The notes under the pieces are model-generated. The model did no database searches, was not told the origin of the DNA, and saw nothing but the letters and a program-made list of their open reading frames with translations. This document shows, piece by piece, positions 45,540 to 54,032 of a DNA stretch of 64,000 nt. The first letter of the stretch is position 1, and every line of letters starts with the position of its first letter. The translations under genes and the position numbers were made by a program. The stretch is from Microcella alkalica (GTDB taxonomy: Bacteria > Actinomycetota > Actinomycetes > Actinomycetales > Microbacteriaceae): the NCBI RefSeq assembly GCF_014595885.1, contig NZ_JABUKC010000001.1, forward strand, positions 310,001 to 374,000. Reading direction: 5' to 3'.

Positions 45540-47116
45540 CCGCGCCCGCCTCCACGCTCTCTCCCGCGAGCCGTCCGGCCGCCCGCCTCCGCCGTGCCGC
45601 CACCGCGATGGTGCTCATCGGGGTGCTCGCGCTCTCCGGCTGCGTGCCCGCGTGGCTCGCCGACCTCACGGGGCAGGATCGCTCCACGCCGACGAGCGAG
45701 GAGGTCGACGCCGCGCTCGAGCCGTACTACCGGCAGGTGCTGGTCTGGAACGACTGCGGCGGCGGCGCGCAGTGCGCCACGGCGATCGCTCCGCTGGACT
45801 GGGAGCAGCCGGGCGAGGGCGATGACGTCGAGCTCGCGCTCGTGCGGTACCGGGCGACCGAGCAGAAGCAGGGCTCCCTGTTCGTGAACCCTGGCGGCCC
45901 GGGCGCCTCGGGCTTCGACTTCGTGCGCGACAGCATCGACTTCGCCGTGAGCGAGCGACTGCGCGAGGGCTTCGACGTGATCGGGTGGGATCCGCGCGGC
46001 GTCGGCCGGTCATCCGCCGTCACCTGCTACACCGACCCGGCCGACATGGACGAGTTCATCTACGGCGTGCCCGAGGCCGAGTACGGCTCGCCCGCGTGGG
46101 TCGACGAGCTCACCGCGAGCGCCGAGCGCTTCGTCGACGCGTGCGTCGAGAACAGCGGGCCTCTGCTCGAGCACGTCGACACCGACTCGACGGTGCGCGA
46201 CCTCGACATGCTGCGCGCCGTCGTCGGCGACGAGGCGCTGCACTACTTCGGCTACTCCTACGGCACCGAGATCGGCGCCCGCTACGCCGACCGCTTCCCC
46301 GAGCGCGTGGGCCGACTCGTGCTCGACGGCGCGACCGACCCGACGACGACCCAGTTCGAGGTCGTGCTCGCGCAGTCGATCGGCTTCGAGGCCGCGCTCA
46401 CGACCTACCTCACCGAGTGCACGGCCGCTGCGACCTGCCCTTTCCCGGCCGACGTCGAGGCGGCGCTCGCGCTCGTCGAGCAGCTCTACCAGCGGCTCGC
46501 CGACGAGCCGATCCCCGCGGAGGACGGCCGCCTGTTCAGCGACAGCGTGCTCGACATCGCGATCGCGACGGCGCTCTACGACGAGGGGTCGTGGGAGTTC
46601 CTGAGTCAGATGTTCACCGAGCTGCGCTCGGGCGTCGTCGAGACCGGGTTCCTGCTCGCCGACTTCTACTACGGCCGCGAGAACGGCGAGTACGTCGACA
46701 ACTCGCTCGAGGCCTTCATCGCCATCAACTGCCTCGACTATCCGGTCGAGCGCGACCCGCAGACGATCATCGAGCAGAACGAGCAGATCGCCGAGGCGGC
46801 GCCCGTCACGAGCGAGCCGAGCCCGCTCGGCGACGTGGTCTGCCAGAGCTGGCCCCACGAGTTCGAGGGAGAGCTCGCGCCCGTGCGCGGCGAGGGGGCG
46901 GCGCCCATCCTCGTCATCGGCACGACCGGCGACCCGGCGACCCCGTACGTGTGGGCCGAGGCGCTCGCCGATCAGCTCGAGAGCGGCGTGCTGCTGACCT
47001 ACGACGGCGAGGGGCACATCGCCTACGACGAGGGCGACCCGTGCATCAACGACCTCGTCGACGACTACCTGCTGACGGGTGCGGTGCCCGCCGCCGACCC
47101 GGTCTGCGCCGGCTGA
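45536..47116 (+). CDS. Alpha/beta hydrolase lipoprotein, tripeptidyl aminopeptidase type
   Basis: A 526-residue exported hydrolase with a LSGC lipobox at about residues 32-35. The nucleophile elbow is GYSYGTEIG (Ser), the oxyanion region NPGGPGASG, the Asp lies in GTTGDPATPY and the His in YDGEGHIAY; the last part is a TAP-like C-terminal domain. It resembles SlpD/SlpE and mycobacterial CaeA/Hip1-like proteases that trim peptides at the cell surface. The GTG start overlaps holB, and TAGGCT seven bases upstream suggests an additional leaderless mRNA. Confidence 0.92.
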   Translation: MTAPASTLSPASRPAARLRRAATAMVLIGVLALSGCVPAWLADLTGQDRSTPTSEEVDAALEPYYRQVLVWNDCGGGAQCATAIAPLDWEQPGEGDDVELALVRYRATEQKQGSLFVNPGGPGASGFDFVRDSIDFAVSERLREGFDVIGWDPRGVGRSSAVTCYTDPADMDEFIYGVPEAEYGSPAWVDELTASAERFVDACVENSGPLLEHVDTDSTVRDLDMLRAVVGDEALHYFGYSYGTEIGARYADRFPERVGRLVLDGATDPTTTQFEVVLAQSIGFEAALTTYLTECTAAATCPFPADVEAALALVEQLYQRLADEPIPAEDGRLFSDSVLDIAIATALYDEGSWEFLSQMFTELRSGVVETGFLLADFYYGRENGEYVDNSLEAFIAINCLDYPVERDPQTIIEQNEQIAEAAPVTSEPSPLGDVVCQSWPHEFEGELAPVRGEGAAPILVIGTTGDPATPYVWAEALADQLESGVLLTYDGEGHIAYDEGDPCINDLVDDYLLTGAVPAADPVCAG

Positions 47117-47195
47117 TCGAGGGCCGCCCACGGTGACATCGCGCCCCCGGCGATGGGCTAGACTTCATAGCCGTGTCACGGTGCAAGCCGAGCAC

Positions 47196-47268
47196 GCCGC
47201 CTTAGCTCAGTCGGCAGAGCGATTCACTCGTAATGAATAGGTCGTGGGTTCGATTCCCACAGGCGGCC
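47196..47268 (+). tRNA. tRNA-Thr (anticodon CGT)
   Basis: Acceptor GCCGCCT pairs with AGGCGGC; the anticodon stem-loop is TTCACTCGTAATGAA with anticodon CGT; the T arm has GGTTCGATTCC. CCA is not encoded. TAGACT at 47159-47164 is a fitting -10 box. Confidence 0.95.
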
Positions 47269-47330
47269 CCACTCCCTCTCCCCGCGCAACGTCGACCGTC
47301 GAGGGCCGCGCCCGAGCGCGGAAGGCTCCG

Positions 47331-47951
47331 ATGACGACGATCCCCGCCGCGGCCCTGCGCCGCACCGCGCTGTTCGTCGCCGGGCTCAACCTCGGCTACT
47401 TCGCCGTCGAGGCGAGCGTCGCCGTTGCGATCCGCTCCGTGTCGCTGCTGGCTGACAGCGTCGACTTCCTGGAGGACACGGCGGTCAACCTGCTCATCGC
47501 CCTCGCGCTCGGCTGGTCGCTCGCCGCGCGCGCTCGCGTCGGCCGACTGCTGGCGCTCGTCATCCTCGTGCCGGCGATCGCGGTCGTCGTGCAGCTCGTG
47601 CTGAAGGTCGGCGAGCCGGAGGCACCTGCCGTGCTGCCGCTCGTGCTCACCGCCGCCGGTGCCGCCGCCGTCAATCTGACCGCCGCACTGCTGCTCGCCC
47701 GCATCCGCGCCGAGGCGGGCGCGATGGGGCGCGCGGCGTGGCTCGCGGCGCGCAACGACGTCATCATCAACGTCGCGGTCATCGCGATGGCGCTCGTGAC
47801 GCTCGCCGTCGGCACGGGCTGGCCCGACATCGTGCTGGGCGCCCTCGTCATCGCCCTCAACGGCCGGGCGGCCCTCGACGTCTGGCGGCTCGCCGGGGAG
47901 GAGAGCCTCGCGGCGCGCGCGCTCGCGGGGGAGGATCTCGACAATGACTGA
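47331..47951 (+). CDS. Cation diffusion facilitator family transporter, membrane domain only
   Basis: A 206-residue protein with six predicted helices and CDF features: SVSLLADSVDFLEDTAVN in helix 2 and AARNDVIINV in helix 5, giving acidic metal ligands. The usual cytoplasmic C-terminal domain that senses metal is missing, so it is about two thirds of normal CDF length. GAAGG lies five bases before the ATG. The 3' end overlaps the next transporter by 8 bp. A divalent cation such as Zn, Co or Fe is likely but not decided. Confidence 0.8.
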   Translation: MTTIPAAALRRTALFVAGLNLGYFAVEASVAVAIRSVSLLADSVDFLEDTAVNLLIALALGWSLAARARVGRLLALVILVPAIAVVVQLVLKVGEPEAPAVLPLVLTAAGAAAVNLTAALLLARIRAEAGAMGRAAWLAARNDVIINVAVIAMALVTLAVGTGWPDIVLGALVIALNGRAALDVWRLAGEESLAARALAGEDLDND

Positions 47952-48957
47952 CGGCAGCACGCGGCACCCGCACCTGCTCACCGCGGGCGCGATCGGGGCG
48001 ACGATCGTCGCCGGCGTCGGCGTGGCCTCGCAGCACCGCGTCAACGGCGAGCTCGGGCAGGTGCTCGACGACGGCTTCACCGCAGCCCTGCTGTCGTTCA
48101 CCATCGGGCTCGTGCTCGTCGTGGCGACGGCCCTCGCGCTGCCGAGCGGGCGCTTGGGCCTGCGCCGCGTGCCGCAGCAGCTGCGCACCGGCGAGCTGCG
48201 CTGGTGGATGCTCCTCGGCGGGCTCGGCGGAGCCGTGCTGGTGCTCGGCCAGGGCCTCGTGGCGGGCATCCTCGGGGTCGCCGTCTACACCGTGGCGACC
48301 GTCACGGGCCAGACCATCATGGGACTCGTGCTCGACGCGATCGGGTTCGCGGGCGCACCGCGCAAGCCCGTGACGATCGCCCGCGTCGTCGGAGCGTCGC
48401 TGACCGTCGCGGCGGTGGTCGTCGCGGTCGCGCCGGAGCTGGGTGGGAGCATCCCGGTGCTCGCCCTGCTGCTGCCGCTCGTGGCGGGCCTCGGCATCGG
48501 CACGCAGCAGGCCCTCAACGGTCGCGTGCGCACCGCGACCCGCTCGGCCGCCGCGGCGACGACGGTGAACTTCGTCGTCGGCACGAGCGCGCTTGCCGTC
48601 GCGACGGCCGTGCACCTGCTCCTCGTGGGGCTGCCCGAGCAGCTGCCGTCGAACCCGGCCCTCTACCTCGGCGGGCTGCTCGGCGCGGCCTTCATCGCGA
48701 TCCAGGTCGTGACGGTCGCCCGCATCGGCGTGCTGCTGCTGGGGCTGTGCCTCGTCGCCGGGCAGCTGCTCGGCGCGCTCGTGTTCGACCTCGTGATCCC
48801 GATCGGCGTGCCGACGACGGGGTGGACGGCGCTCGCCGTGGGCCTCACCCTCGGCGGCGTCGCGATCGCCGCGCAGCCGTGGCGCGCCCGCGCGGCCCTG
48901 CGCGCGGCGCGTTCCGCGAGCGCCAGCCCCGGCAGCTCCGGCCGCGCCCCCGACTAG
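47944..48957 (+). CDS. DMT family transporter, YdcZ/DUF606 duplicated
   Basis: A 337-residue membrane protein with ten predicted helices in two similar halves, each with the YdcZ-type start (GVGVASQHRVNGELG and GLGIGTQQALNGRVR). These proteins belong to the drug/metabolite transporter superfamily; no substrate is known. It overlaps the CDF gene by 8 bp and ends tail to tail with the FMN reductase gene over CTAG. Confidence 0.88.
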   Translation: MTDGSTRHPHLLTAGAIGATIVAGVGVASQHRVNGELGQVLDDGFTAALLSFTIGLVLVVATALALPSGRLGLRRVPQQLRTGELRWWMLLGGLGGAVLVLGQGLVAGILGVAVYTVATVTGQTIMGLVLDAIGFAGAPRKPVTIARVVGASLTVAAVVVAVAPELGGSIPVLALLLPLVAGLGIGTQQALNGRVRTATRSAAAATTVNFVVGTSALAVATAVHLLLVGLPEQLPSNPALYLGGLLGAAFIAIQVVTVARIGVLLLGLCLVAGQLLGALVFDLVIPIGVPTTGWTALAVGLTLGGVAIAAQPWRARAALRAARSASASPGSSGRAPD

Positions 48958-49538
48958 AAGAACGCCGACCGCACCTCTGGCGCGACGCGCGCCACGACGG
49001 GCAGGGCCCTCGCGACGGCGGTCTCGATGCGCTGCTGCAGCTCGTCGCTCGTGATGCGGTAGTCGGTGAAGTCGGCGTCGGAGGCGTAGACGCCGTTCGG
49101 CAGGGTCAGCGACTGGAAGAACGAGAACAGCGGCCGCAGCTGGTGCTCGATCATGAGCCCATGCCGCTCGCTGCCGCCCGTCGCGGCGAGGAGCACGGGC
49201 GTGCCGACGAGCGCGTACTGCTCGACGAAGTCGAACAAGTGCTTGAACAGACCGGTGTAGGAGGCGCGGTAGACGGGGCTCGCGACCACCAGCAGATCGG
49301 CCGACTCGATGCGCTCCAGCTCGAGCTGCACCGACGCCGGCAGCGCGTCGCGACGCACCGTGCCGGCCAGGCCCGGCCCGATGCGGTCGACCTCGACGAG
49401 GTGCGTGGCGACGTCGGCGCGGTCGCGCGCGACGACATCGAGGATGCTGCTGACGAGCGCGGTGGTCTTCGAGGGGGCGTGCGTGCTGCCCGAGACTCCG
49501 ACGACGGAGAGCGGACGGTCGAGGGTGGCGGCTGGCAT
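48954..49538 (-). CDS. NAD(P)H-dependent FMN reductase (SsuE/MsuE-like)
   Basis: A 194-residue flavodoxin-fold reductase with the FMN phosphate loop VVGVSGSTHAPSKT and VVASPVYRASYTGLFKHLFDFV. It would supply reduced FMN to the divergent flavin-dependent monooxygenase. I choose the ATG at 49538, because a minus-strand TACCGT box (49546-49551) lies seven bases upstream and would give a leaderless mRNA; a GTG at 49547 is the longer option. The intergenic space to the monooxygenase holds repeated TGACG half-sites. Confidence 0.88.
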   Translation of the reverse strand: MPAATLDRPLSVVGVSGSTHAPSKTTALVSSILDVVARDRADVATHLVEVDRIGPGLAGTVRRDALPASVQLELERIESADLLVVASPVYRASYTGLFKHLFDFVEQYALVGTPVLLAATGGSERHGLMIEHQLRPLFSFFQSLTLPNGVYASDADFTDYRITSDELQQRIETAVARALPVVARVAPEVRSAFF

Positions 49539-49601
49539 GCCCAGCACGGTAGGTCGGGCGCGGATGCCCGGCCAGGCCCGTCGTCATGCGAGGTCGCCCG
49601 G

Positions 49602-49656
49602 CGTCACACGGCGTAGCCGCGCGTCATGATGTGACGCGCCGTGACCGAGCGTGACG
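49602..49656. promoter_or_regulatory. Cluster of TGACG half-sites in the divergent promoter region
   Basis: CGTCA at 49602 and 49622, TGACG at 49632 and 49652. The middle pair forms the perfect inverted repeat GCGTCA-N5-TGACGC (49621-49637). A shared regulator of the reductase and monooxygenase genes could bind here. No regulator gene is adjacent. Confidence 0.45.
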
Positions 49657-49690
49657 GCCGCCGTCGCGGGGAGCGCGCGCCGCCGCGACG

Positions 49691-51109
49691 ATGGCTCGCA
49701 TGTCAGCACAGAACGATCCCTCGACGACGGCGCGCCGCATCCGCTTCAACGCCTTCGACATGAACTGCGTCGCGCATCAGTCGTCCGGCCTGTGGCGCCA
49801 CCCCCACGATCAGTCGCACCGCTACAAGGAGCTCGGCTACTGGACGGAGCTCGCCCAGCTGCTCGAGCGCGGCACCTTCGACGGCATCTTCATCGCCGAC
49901 GTGCTCGGCACCTACGACGTCTACGGCGGCTCGAACGAGGCGGCGATCCGGCACGGCGCGCAGGTGCCGGTGAACGACCCCATCCTGCTCGTCTCGGCGA
50001 TGGCGGCCGCGACCGAGCACCTCGGCTTCGGCATCACCGCTGGCACCGCCTACGAGCACCCGTACCCCTTTGCGCGGCGCATCACGACGCTCGACCACCT
50101 CACCAACGGCCGCGTCGGCTGGAACGTCGTCACCGGCTACCTGCCGAGCGCCGCCCGCAACATGGGTCACGACGACCAGCTCGAGCACGACGACCGCTAC
50201 GACCACGCCGACGAGTACCTCGAGGTGCTCTACAAGCTGTGGGAGGGCTCGTGGGAGGACGACGCCGTCGTGCGCGACCGCGAGGCGGGCGTCTACACCG
50301 ACCCGAGCAAAGTGCACGAGATCGGCCACTCGGGCCGCCACTTCACGGTGCCGGGCATCCACATCTCGGAGCCCAGCCCGCAGCGCACCCCCGTCATCTA
50401 CCAGGCGGGCGCGAGCCCTCGCGGCATCGCGTTCGCGGCCGGCAACGCCGAGGCGATCTTCGTGGCCGCACCGACGAAGGAGGTGCTGCGCGGCACGGTG
50501 CAGCGCATCCGCGACGCGCTCGAGGCGGCCGGCCGCGACCGGTACGCCGCGCGCATCTACACGCTGCTGACGATCATCACCGACTCGACCCCCGAGAAGG
50601 CGCAGGCGAAGTACGCCGACTACCTGCAGTACGCGAACCCCGAGGGCGCGCTCGTGTTCATGTCGGGCTGGATGGGCATCGACCTCTCGCAGTACGCCCT
50701 GGACGAGCCGGTGGGCAATGTGCGCAGCAACGCGATCCAGTCCGTCGTGTCGAACTTCGCCGCCGCCGCCGAGCACGGTCAGCAGTTCACGGTCGGCGAC
50801 ATCGGGCGCCACGGCGCGATCGGCGGCCTCGGCCCGCTCATCGTCGGCTCGGGCGAGCAGATCGCCGACCAGCTGCAGGAGTGGGTCGCCGAGACCGACG
50901 TCGACGGCTTCAACCTCGCCTACGCGATCACGCCGGGCACATTCGCCGACATCGTCGAGCACGTGATCCCGGTGCTGCGCGAGCGCGGCGTGTACCCCGA
51001 GGCCTACGAGCAGGGCACGCTGCGGCAGAAGCTGCACGGGCGCGGCGACCGACTGCCGCCGGAGCACCGCGGCGCCGGCTACCGCGTCGAGGCGCGGCTG
51101 ACCGTCTGA
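49691..51109 (+). CDS. NtaA/DmoA/SnaA family FMN-dependent monooxygenase
   Basis: A 472-residue luciferase-like (LLM) enzyme that uses FMNH2 and oxygen. It shows the TIM-barrel features FIADVLGTYDVYGGSNEAAIRHG, SGRVGWNVVT-type NGRVGWNVVTGYLPSAARN, and IYQAGASPRGIAFAAGNAEAIF. This family includes dimethylsulfide, nitrilotriacetate and dibenzothiophene sulfone monooxygenases. With a divergent SsuE-like reductase it forms a two-component system, most likely for sulfur or nitrogen scavenging from organic compounds. The substrate is not decided. The ATG at 49691 is closer to a GGGGAG stretch than the one at 49700. Confidence 0.88.
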   Translation: MARMSAQNDPSTTARRIRFNAFDMNCVAHQSSGLWRHPHDQSHRYKELGYWTELAQLLERGTFDGIFIADVLGTYDVYGGSNEAAIRHGAQVPVNDPILLVSAMAAATEHLGFGITAGTAYEHPYPFARRITTLDHLTNGRVGWNVVTGYLPSAARNMGHDDQLEHDDRYDHADEYLEVLYKLWEGSWEDDAVVRDREAGVYTDPSKVHEIGHSGRHFTVPGIHISEPSPQRTPVIYQAGASPRGIAFAAGNAEAIFVAAPTKEVLRGTVQRIRDALEAAGRDRYAARIYTLLTIITDSTPEKAQAKYADYLQYANPEGALVFMSGWMGIDLSQYALDEPVGNVRSNAIQSVVSNFAAAAEHGQQFTVGDIGRHGAIGGLGPLIVGSGEQIADQLQEWVAETDVDGFNLAYAITPGTFADIVEHVIPVLRERGVYPEAYEQGTLRQKLHGRGDRLPPEHRGAGYRVEARLTV

Positions 51110-51139
51110 TCCGTCTCCCGCTGTCGTGAGCGGGGGATG

Positions 51140-51176
51140 CGAAGGGCCCCGGCGGTGATTCCGCCGGGGCCCTTCG
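51140..51176. terminator. Bidirectional terminator between monooxygenase and msrB
   Basis: CGAAGGGCCCCGGCGG and CCGCCGGGGCCCTTCG form a perfect 16-bp stem with the loop TGATT, between two convergent genes. Confidence 0.9.
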
Positions 51177-51207
51177 TCCTAGTCGTCGAGCGCTCGCTCG
51201 CGGCGAC

Positions 51208-51645
51208 TCAGCTCTCGTCGGCCGCCTCGAAGTTCAGCGCGAGCGAGTTCATGCAGTAGCGGTCGCCGGTGGGCGTGCCGAAGCCGTCGGGGAACACGTG
51301 GCCGAGGTGCGAGCCGCAGTTCGCGCAGCGCACCTCGGTGCGCACCATGCCGAGCGAGGTGTCTTCGAGCAACTCGACCGCCTCGGGGCGCACCGACTCG
51401 TAGAAGCTCGGCCAGCCGCAGCCCGAGTCGAACTTCGTGCCGGCCTGGAACAGCTCGGCCCCGCACGCGCCGCACGTGTAGATGCCGGCGCGGCTCTCGT
51501 CGAGCAGCTCGCCCGTCCAGGCGCGCTCGGTGCCGGCCTGGCGCAGCACCTGGTAGCGCTCCTCCCCGAGCTCCTCGAGCCATTCCTGCTCGGTCTTCTC
51601 GACGGCGTACTTGCCGGTCTGCTGGTCGGTCTGCTGGTCGGTCAT
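51208..51645 (-). CDS. msrB: Peptide-methionine (R)-S-oxide reductase
   Basis: A 145-residue repair enzyme reducing methionine-R-sulfoxide. Zinc is held by two CxxC motifs (CGAC and CANC), the substrate region is GCGWPSFYE, and the catalytic Cys is in RYCMNSLAL. The first residues contain the duplicated TDQQ encoded by a 12-bp direct repeat. The ATG at 51645 has GGAGGG upstream. It stands alone between a strong terminator and the divergent DUF2332 gene. Confidence 0.95.
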   Translation of the reverse strand: MTDQQTDQQTGKYAVEKTEQEWLEELGEERYQVLRQAGTERAWTGELLDESRAGIYTCGACGAELFQAGTKFDSGCGWPSFYESVRPEAVELLEDTSLGMVRTEVRCANCGSHLGHVFPDGFGTPTGDRYCMNSLALNFEAADES

Positions 51646-51750
51646 GCGACCCTCCTCACTCGCCTCGTGGGGCGATACGTCCTCTCCATTCAACACGACG
51701 CACGCCGGGGTTCTTCCCCGCGGACCCGGGCTCTCTGCCAGGATGCGAGC

Positions 51751-52716
51751 GTGAGCACCGCCGAGAGGTACCGCCGGTTCGCGCGCGAGGCGGCGGGGCG
51801 CTCGCCGATCTACGCCGCCTGGTCGCAGGCGATCGCCGACGACGACGAGCTCATCGCCCTCATCGACACCCTGCCGGTCGCCGACCGCCAGCCCGTGCTC
51901 GTGCTCACCGCCGCGCGGTTCACCGGCCTGAGCCCGCGCGGCGACGTGCGCACGTGGCTCGAGGGGGAGTGGGACGCGGTGGCGGCCGTCGCGCGCTCCC
52001 GCGCGACCCAGACGAACGACCCGCGCCGCACCGGCCCGCTGCTCGCCGCGCTGCAGCACGTCGTGGGCCCGATCGCGCTGCTCGAGGTCGGCGCCTCGGC
52101 GGGGCTCGGGCTGCTCGTCGACCGCTACAGCCACGTCTTCGCAGGGCCGCAGGGCGAGGCGCGCCTCGACCCGGTCGAGGGGCCCGCCGAGCTCCTCCTG
52201 CGCTGCGAGCTCGGCGACGGCGTGCCGCTGCCCCGGCGGATGCCCGACATCGTCTGGCGCGCCGGTCTCGACCGCAGCCCCCTGCGCCTCGATCGCGCCG
52301 ATGACGAGCGCTGGCTGCGCACGCTCATCTGGCCCGAGGAGCGGGCGCGGGCCGCGCAGCTCGACGCGGCGATCGGCATCGCGCGCGAGCATCCGCCGCA
52401 CCTCGTCGCGGGCGATGCGGTCGAGGGCGTCGCGGCCCTCGCCGCGCACGCTCCTGCCGAGGCGACGCTCGTCGTGTGGAGCCCCGCCGTGCTCGTCTAC
52501 CTGCCGCCCGCCGAGCGTGAGCGCTTCGCTGCGGCGGTGTCGGCGCTGCCGGGGGTCTGGCTCTCGCTCGACGGCCGCCGCGTGCTGCGCGCGGTGGGCG
52601 AGCGGGCGGACGCGGCGCTGCCCGGCGACGACGACGACTTCCTGCTCAGCCGCGACGGGCATCCCCTCGCCGTCGTCAGCCCCCACGGCGACCGCATCGA
52701 GCGCTGGGTCGGCTGA
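51751..52716 (+). CDS. DUF2332 family protein
   Basis: A 321-residue protein of the DUF2332 family, common in actinobacteria. Recognisable parts are RSPIYAAWSQAIADD at the start, EVGASAGLGLLVDRY (a Rossmann-like glycine loop resembling methyltransferases) and VVWSPAVLVYLPP. A methyltransferase-like fold is possible; no activity is known to me. The GTG start lies six bases behind CAGGAT, a weak -10 box, with no ribosome binding site. Confidence 0.82.
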   Translation: MSTAERYRRFAREAAGRSPIYAAWSQAIADDDELIALIDTLPVADRQPVLVLTAARFTGLSPRGDVRTWLEGEWDAVAAVARSRATQTNDPRRTGPLLAALQHVVGPIALLEVGASAGLGLLVDRYSHVFAGPQGEARLDPVEGPAELLLRCELGDGVPLPRRMPDIVWRAGLDRSPLRLDRADDERWLRTLIWPEERARAAQLDAAIGIAREHPPHLVAGDAVEGVAALAAHAPAEATLVVWSPAVLVYLPPAERERFAAAVSALPGVWLSLDGRRVLRAVGERADAALPGDDDDFLLSRDGHPLAVVSPHGDRIERWVG

Positions 52717-52772
52717 GGCCGCGCCCGCGCGTCAGGCCGGGCGGTGCGCGCAACCGCGCCTACCATGCGGTC

Positions 52773-53033
52773 ATGGCCCTCGACGCGACCGACCTCGAGC
52801 GGGTGCTCGAGTTCGAGCGCCGCTGGTGGGGCAGCGCGACGGGCCGCAAGGAGGCCAGGATCCGGCGCGAGTTCGACTGGAGCCCCGCCCGGTACTATCA
52901 GGTGCTGAACGCGCTCCTCGACGAGGAGGCCGCCCTCCGCTACGACCCGGTGCTCGTCGGTCGCCTGCGCGAGGTGCGCACCGCCCGCGCCGAGCTGCGC
53001 CGCACGCGCCGACCCGGCGCCGGCGCCGCCTGA
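52773..53033 (+). CDS. DUF3263 family protein
   Basis: An 86-residue protein with the family core LEFERRWWGSATGRKEARIRREFDW, continuing SPARYYQVLN: a small helical, probably helix-turn-helix DNA-binding fold. TACCAT six bases before the ATG indicates a leaderless mRNA. It precedes a LytR_C protein as in mycobacteria (Rv0430-Rv0431). The function is unknown. Confidence 0.87.
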   Translation: MALDATDLERVLEFERRWWGSATGRKEARIRREFDWSPARYYQVLNALLDEEAALRYDPVLVGRLREVRTARAELRRTRRPGAGAA

Positions 53034-53085
53034 GGCGCCCCGCCCGCTCCGCTTCGCCCATCCCGCCCCGGAGGCACCCGACCGC

Positions 53086-53637
53086 ATGTCCGAGTTCCCG
53101 AGCGATCGCTTCGACGCGGTGCCCGCCGAGCTGGGGCGCGTCGGCGCGCACCGCGCACCGGCGCCGCGCGGTCGGGGCTGGCGCGTGCTCGCCTGGTGCG
53201 CCCTCGCGACGGGCGTGCTCGTCGGCGTAGGACTACTGGCCCTGTCGGCGATCGAGAACGGGCTCGACCTCGGCACGCCGCCGCCGGTGGCCGAGAGCCC
53301 GTCGGCGTCGCCGACGCCCGAGGTCACGCCCGTGACCGACCCGACGACGGTGCAGCTGCCGGAGGGCTTCACGATCACGGTGCTCAACGGCGCCAGCGTC
53401 GCGGGTCTCGGTCAGCAGAGCGCCGACGTGCTGACGGCGGCGGGCTGGCCGGTGGGTGCGGTGACGAACGCCGCGGCCGACGACATCGAGGTGACGACCG
53501 TCTACTACTCGAACCCCGCCGACGAGGGCATCGCGCTCGGCATGGTCGAGCTGCTCGGTCTCGGCGAGATCGAGCTCTCGGACGCCTTCCCTGGTGCTCC
53601 TGTGACGATCGTGGTCGGAGCCGACGCCGCGGGGTGA
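53086..53637 (+). CDS. LytR C-terminal domain membrane protein
   Basis: A 183-residue protein with a short cytoplasmic N-terminus, one membrane helix (about 28-50), a Pro/Ser/Thr-rich linker and an extracellular LytR_C domain beginning FTITVLNGASVAGLGQQSADVL. There is no LytR/CpsA/Psr catalytic domain. The domain is thought to take part in cell envelope assembly; the M. tuberculosis relative (Rv0431) has been linked to vesicle release. It belongs with DUF3263 in a conserved actinobacterial block. Confidence 0.87.
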   Translation: MSEFPSDRFDAVPAELGRVGAHRAPAPRGRGWRVLAWCALATGVLVGVGLLALSAIENGLDLGTPPPVAESPSASPTPEVTPVTDPTTVQLPEGFTITVLNGASVAGLGQQSADVLTAAGWPVGAVTNAAADDIEVTTVYYSNPADEGIALGMVELLGLGEIELSDAFPGAPVTIVVGADAAG

Positions 53638-53657
53638 GTCGTCGGCCGACGGGCTCT

Positions 53658-53708
53658 GTTACGAGCGTGAGTCGGCGCCGTAACGATTCCGGCACGCGCG
53701 GTCGTAAC
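53658..53708. repeat. Three CGTAAC half-sites upstream of cspA
   Basis: GTTACG (53658), CGTAACG (53679) and CGTAAC (53703) lie within 51 bases; the first two form an inverted pair, and the last two repeat directly about 24 bases apart. TAGCAT at about 53737-53742 is the likely -10 box of cspA. A regulator of the MtrA type is conceivable but unproven. Confidence 0.4.
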
Positions 53709-53770
53709 CTCTGGTGCGCGGCCCGGACGCCGGGCTAGCATCGCGCTCGCCAGCACAGCGAGGAGTCACC

Positions 53771-53974
53771 ATGGCAACCGGCACCGTCAAATGGTTCAAC
53801 GCCGAGAAGGGCTTCGGCTTCATCACGCTCGAGGGGGGCGGCAACGACGTCTTCGTGCACTACTCCTCGATCGACATGCCCGGCTTCAAGGTGCTCGAAG
53901 AGGGTCAGGAGGTGACCTTCGAGGTCGGCGAGGGCACCAAGGGCCCGCAGGCCGAGAGCGTGCGCCCCGCCTGA
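53771..53974 (+). CDS. Cold shock protein CspA family
   Basis: A 67-residue nucleic acid chaperone. Both RNA-binding motifs are present: KGFGFI and VFVHYS, after the start [20 protein letters not shown] lies about eight bases before the ATG. It is likely monocistronic, and lies between the LytR_C and DUF3048 genes. Confidence 0.97.
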   Translation: MATGTVKWFNAEKGFGFITLEGGGNDVFVHYSSIDMPGFKVLEEGQEVTFEVGEGTKGPQAESVRPA

Positions 53975-54032
53975 TCGCGGCACGCCCCGACGCCACCCCG
54001 AGCGGACGCTCGTGCCGGGTTATCGTTCGACC

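Noticed and set aside
51601-51645. Direct repeat at the start of msrB as a regulatory or mobile repeat
   Set aside because: It encodes the duplicated TDQQ at the N-terminus of MsrB and is only two copies of 12 bp.
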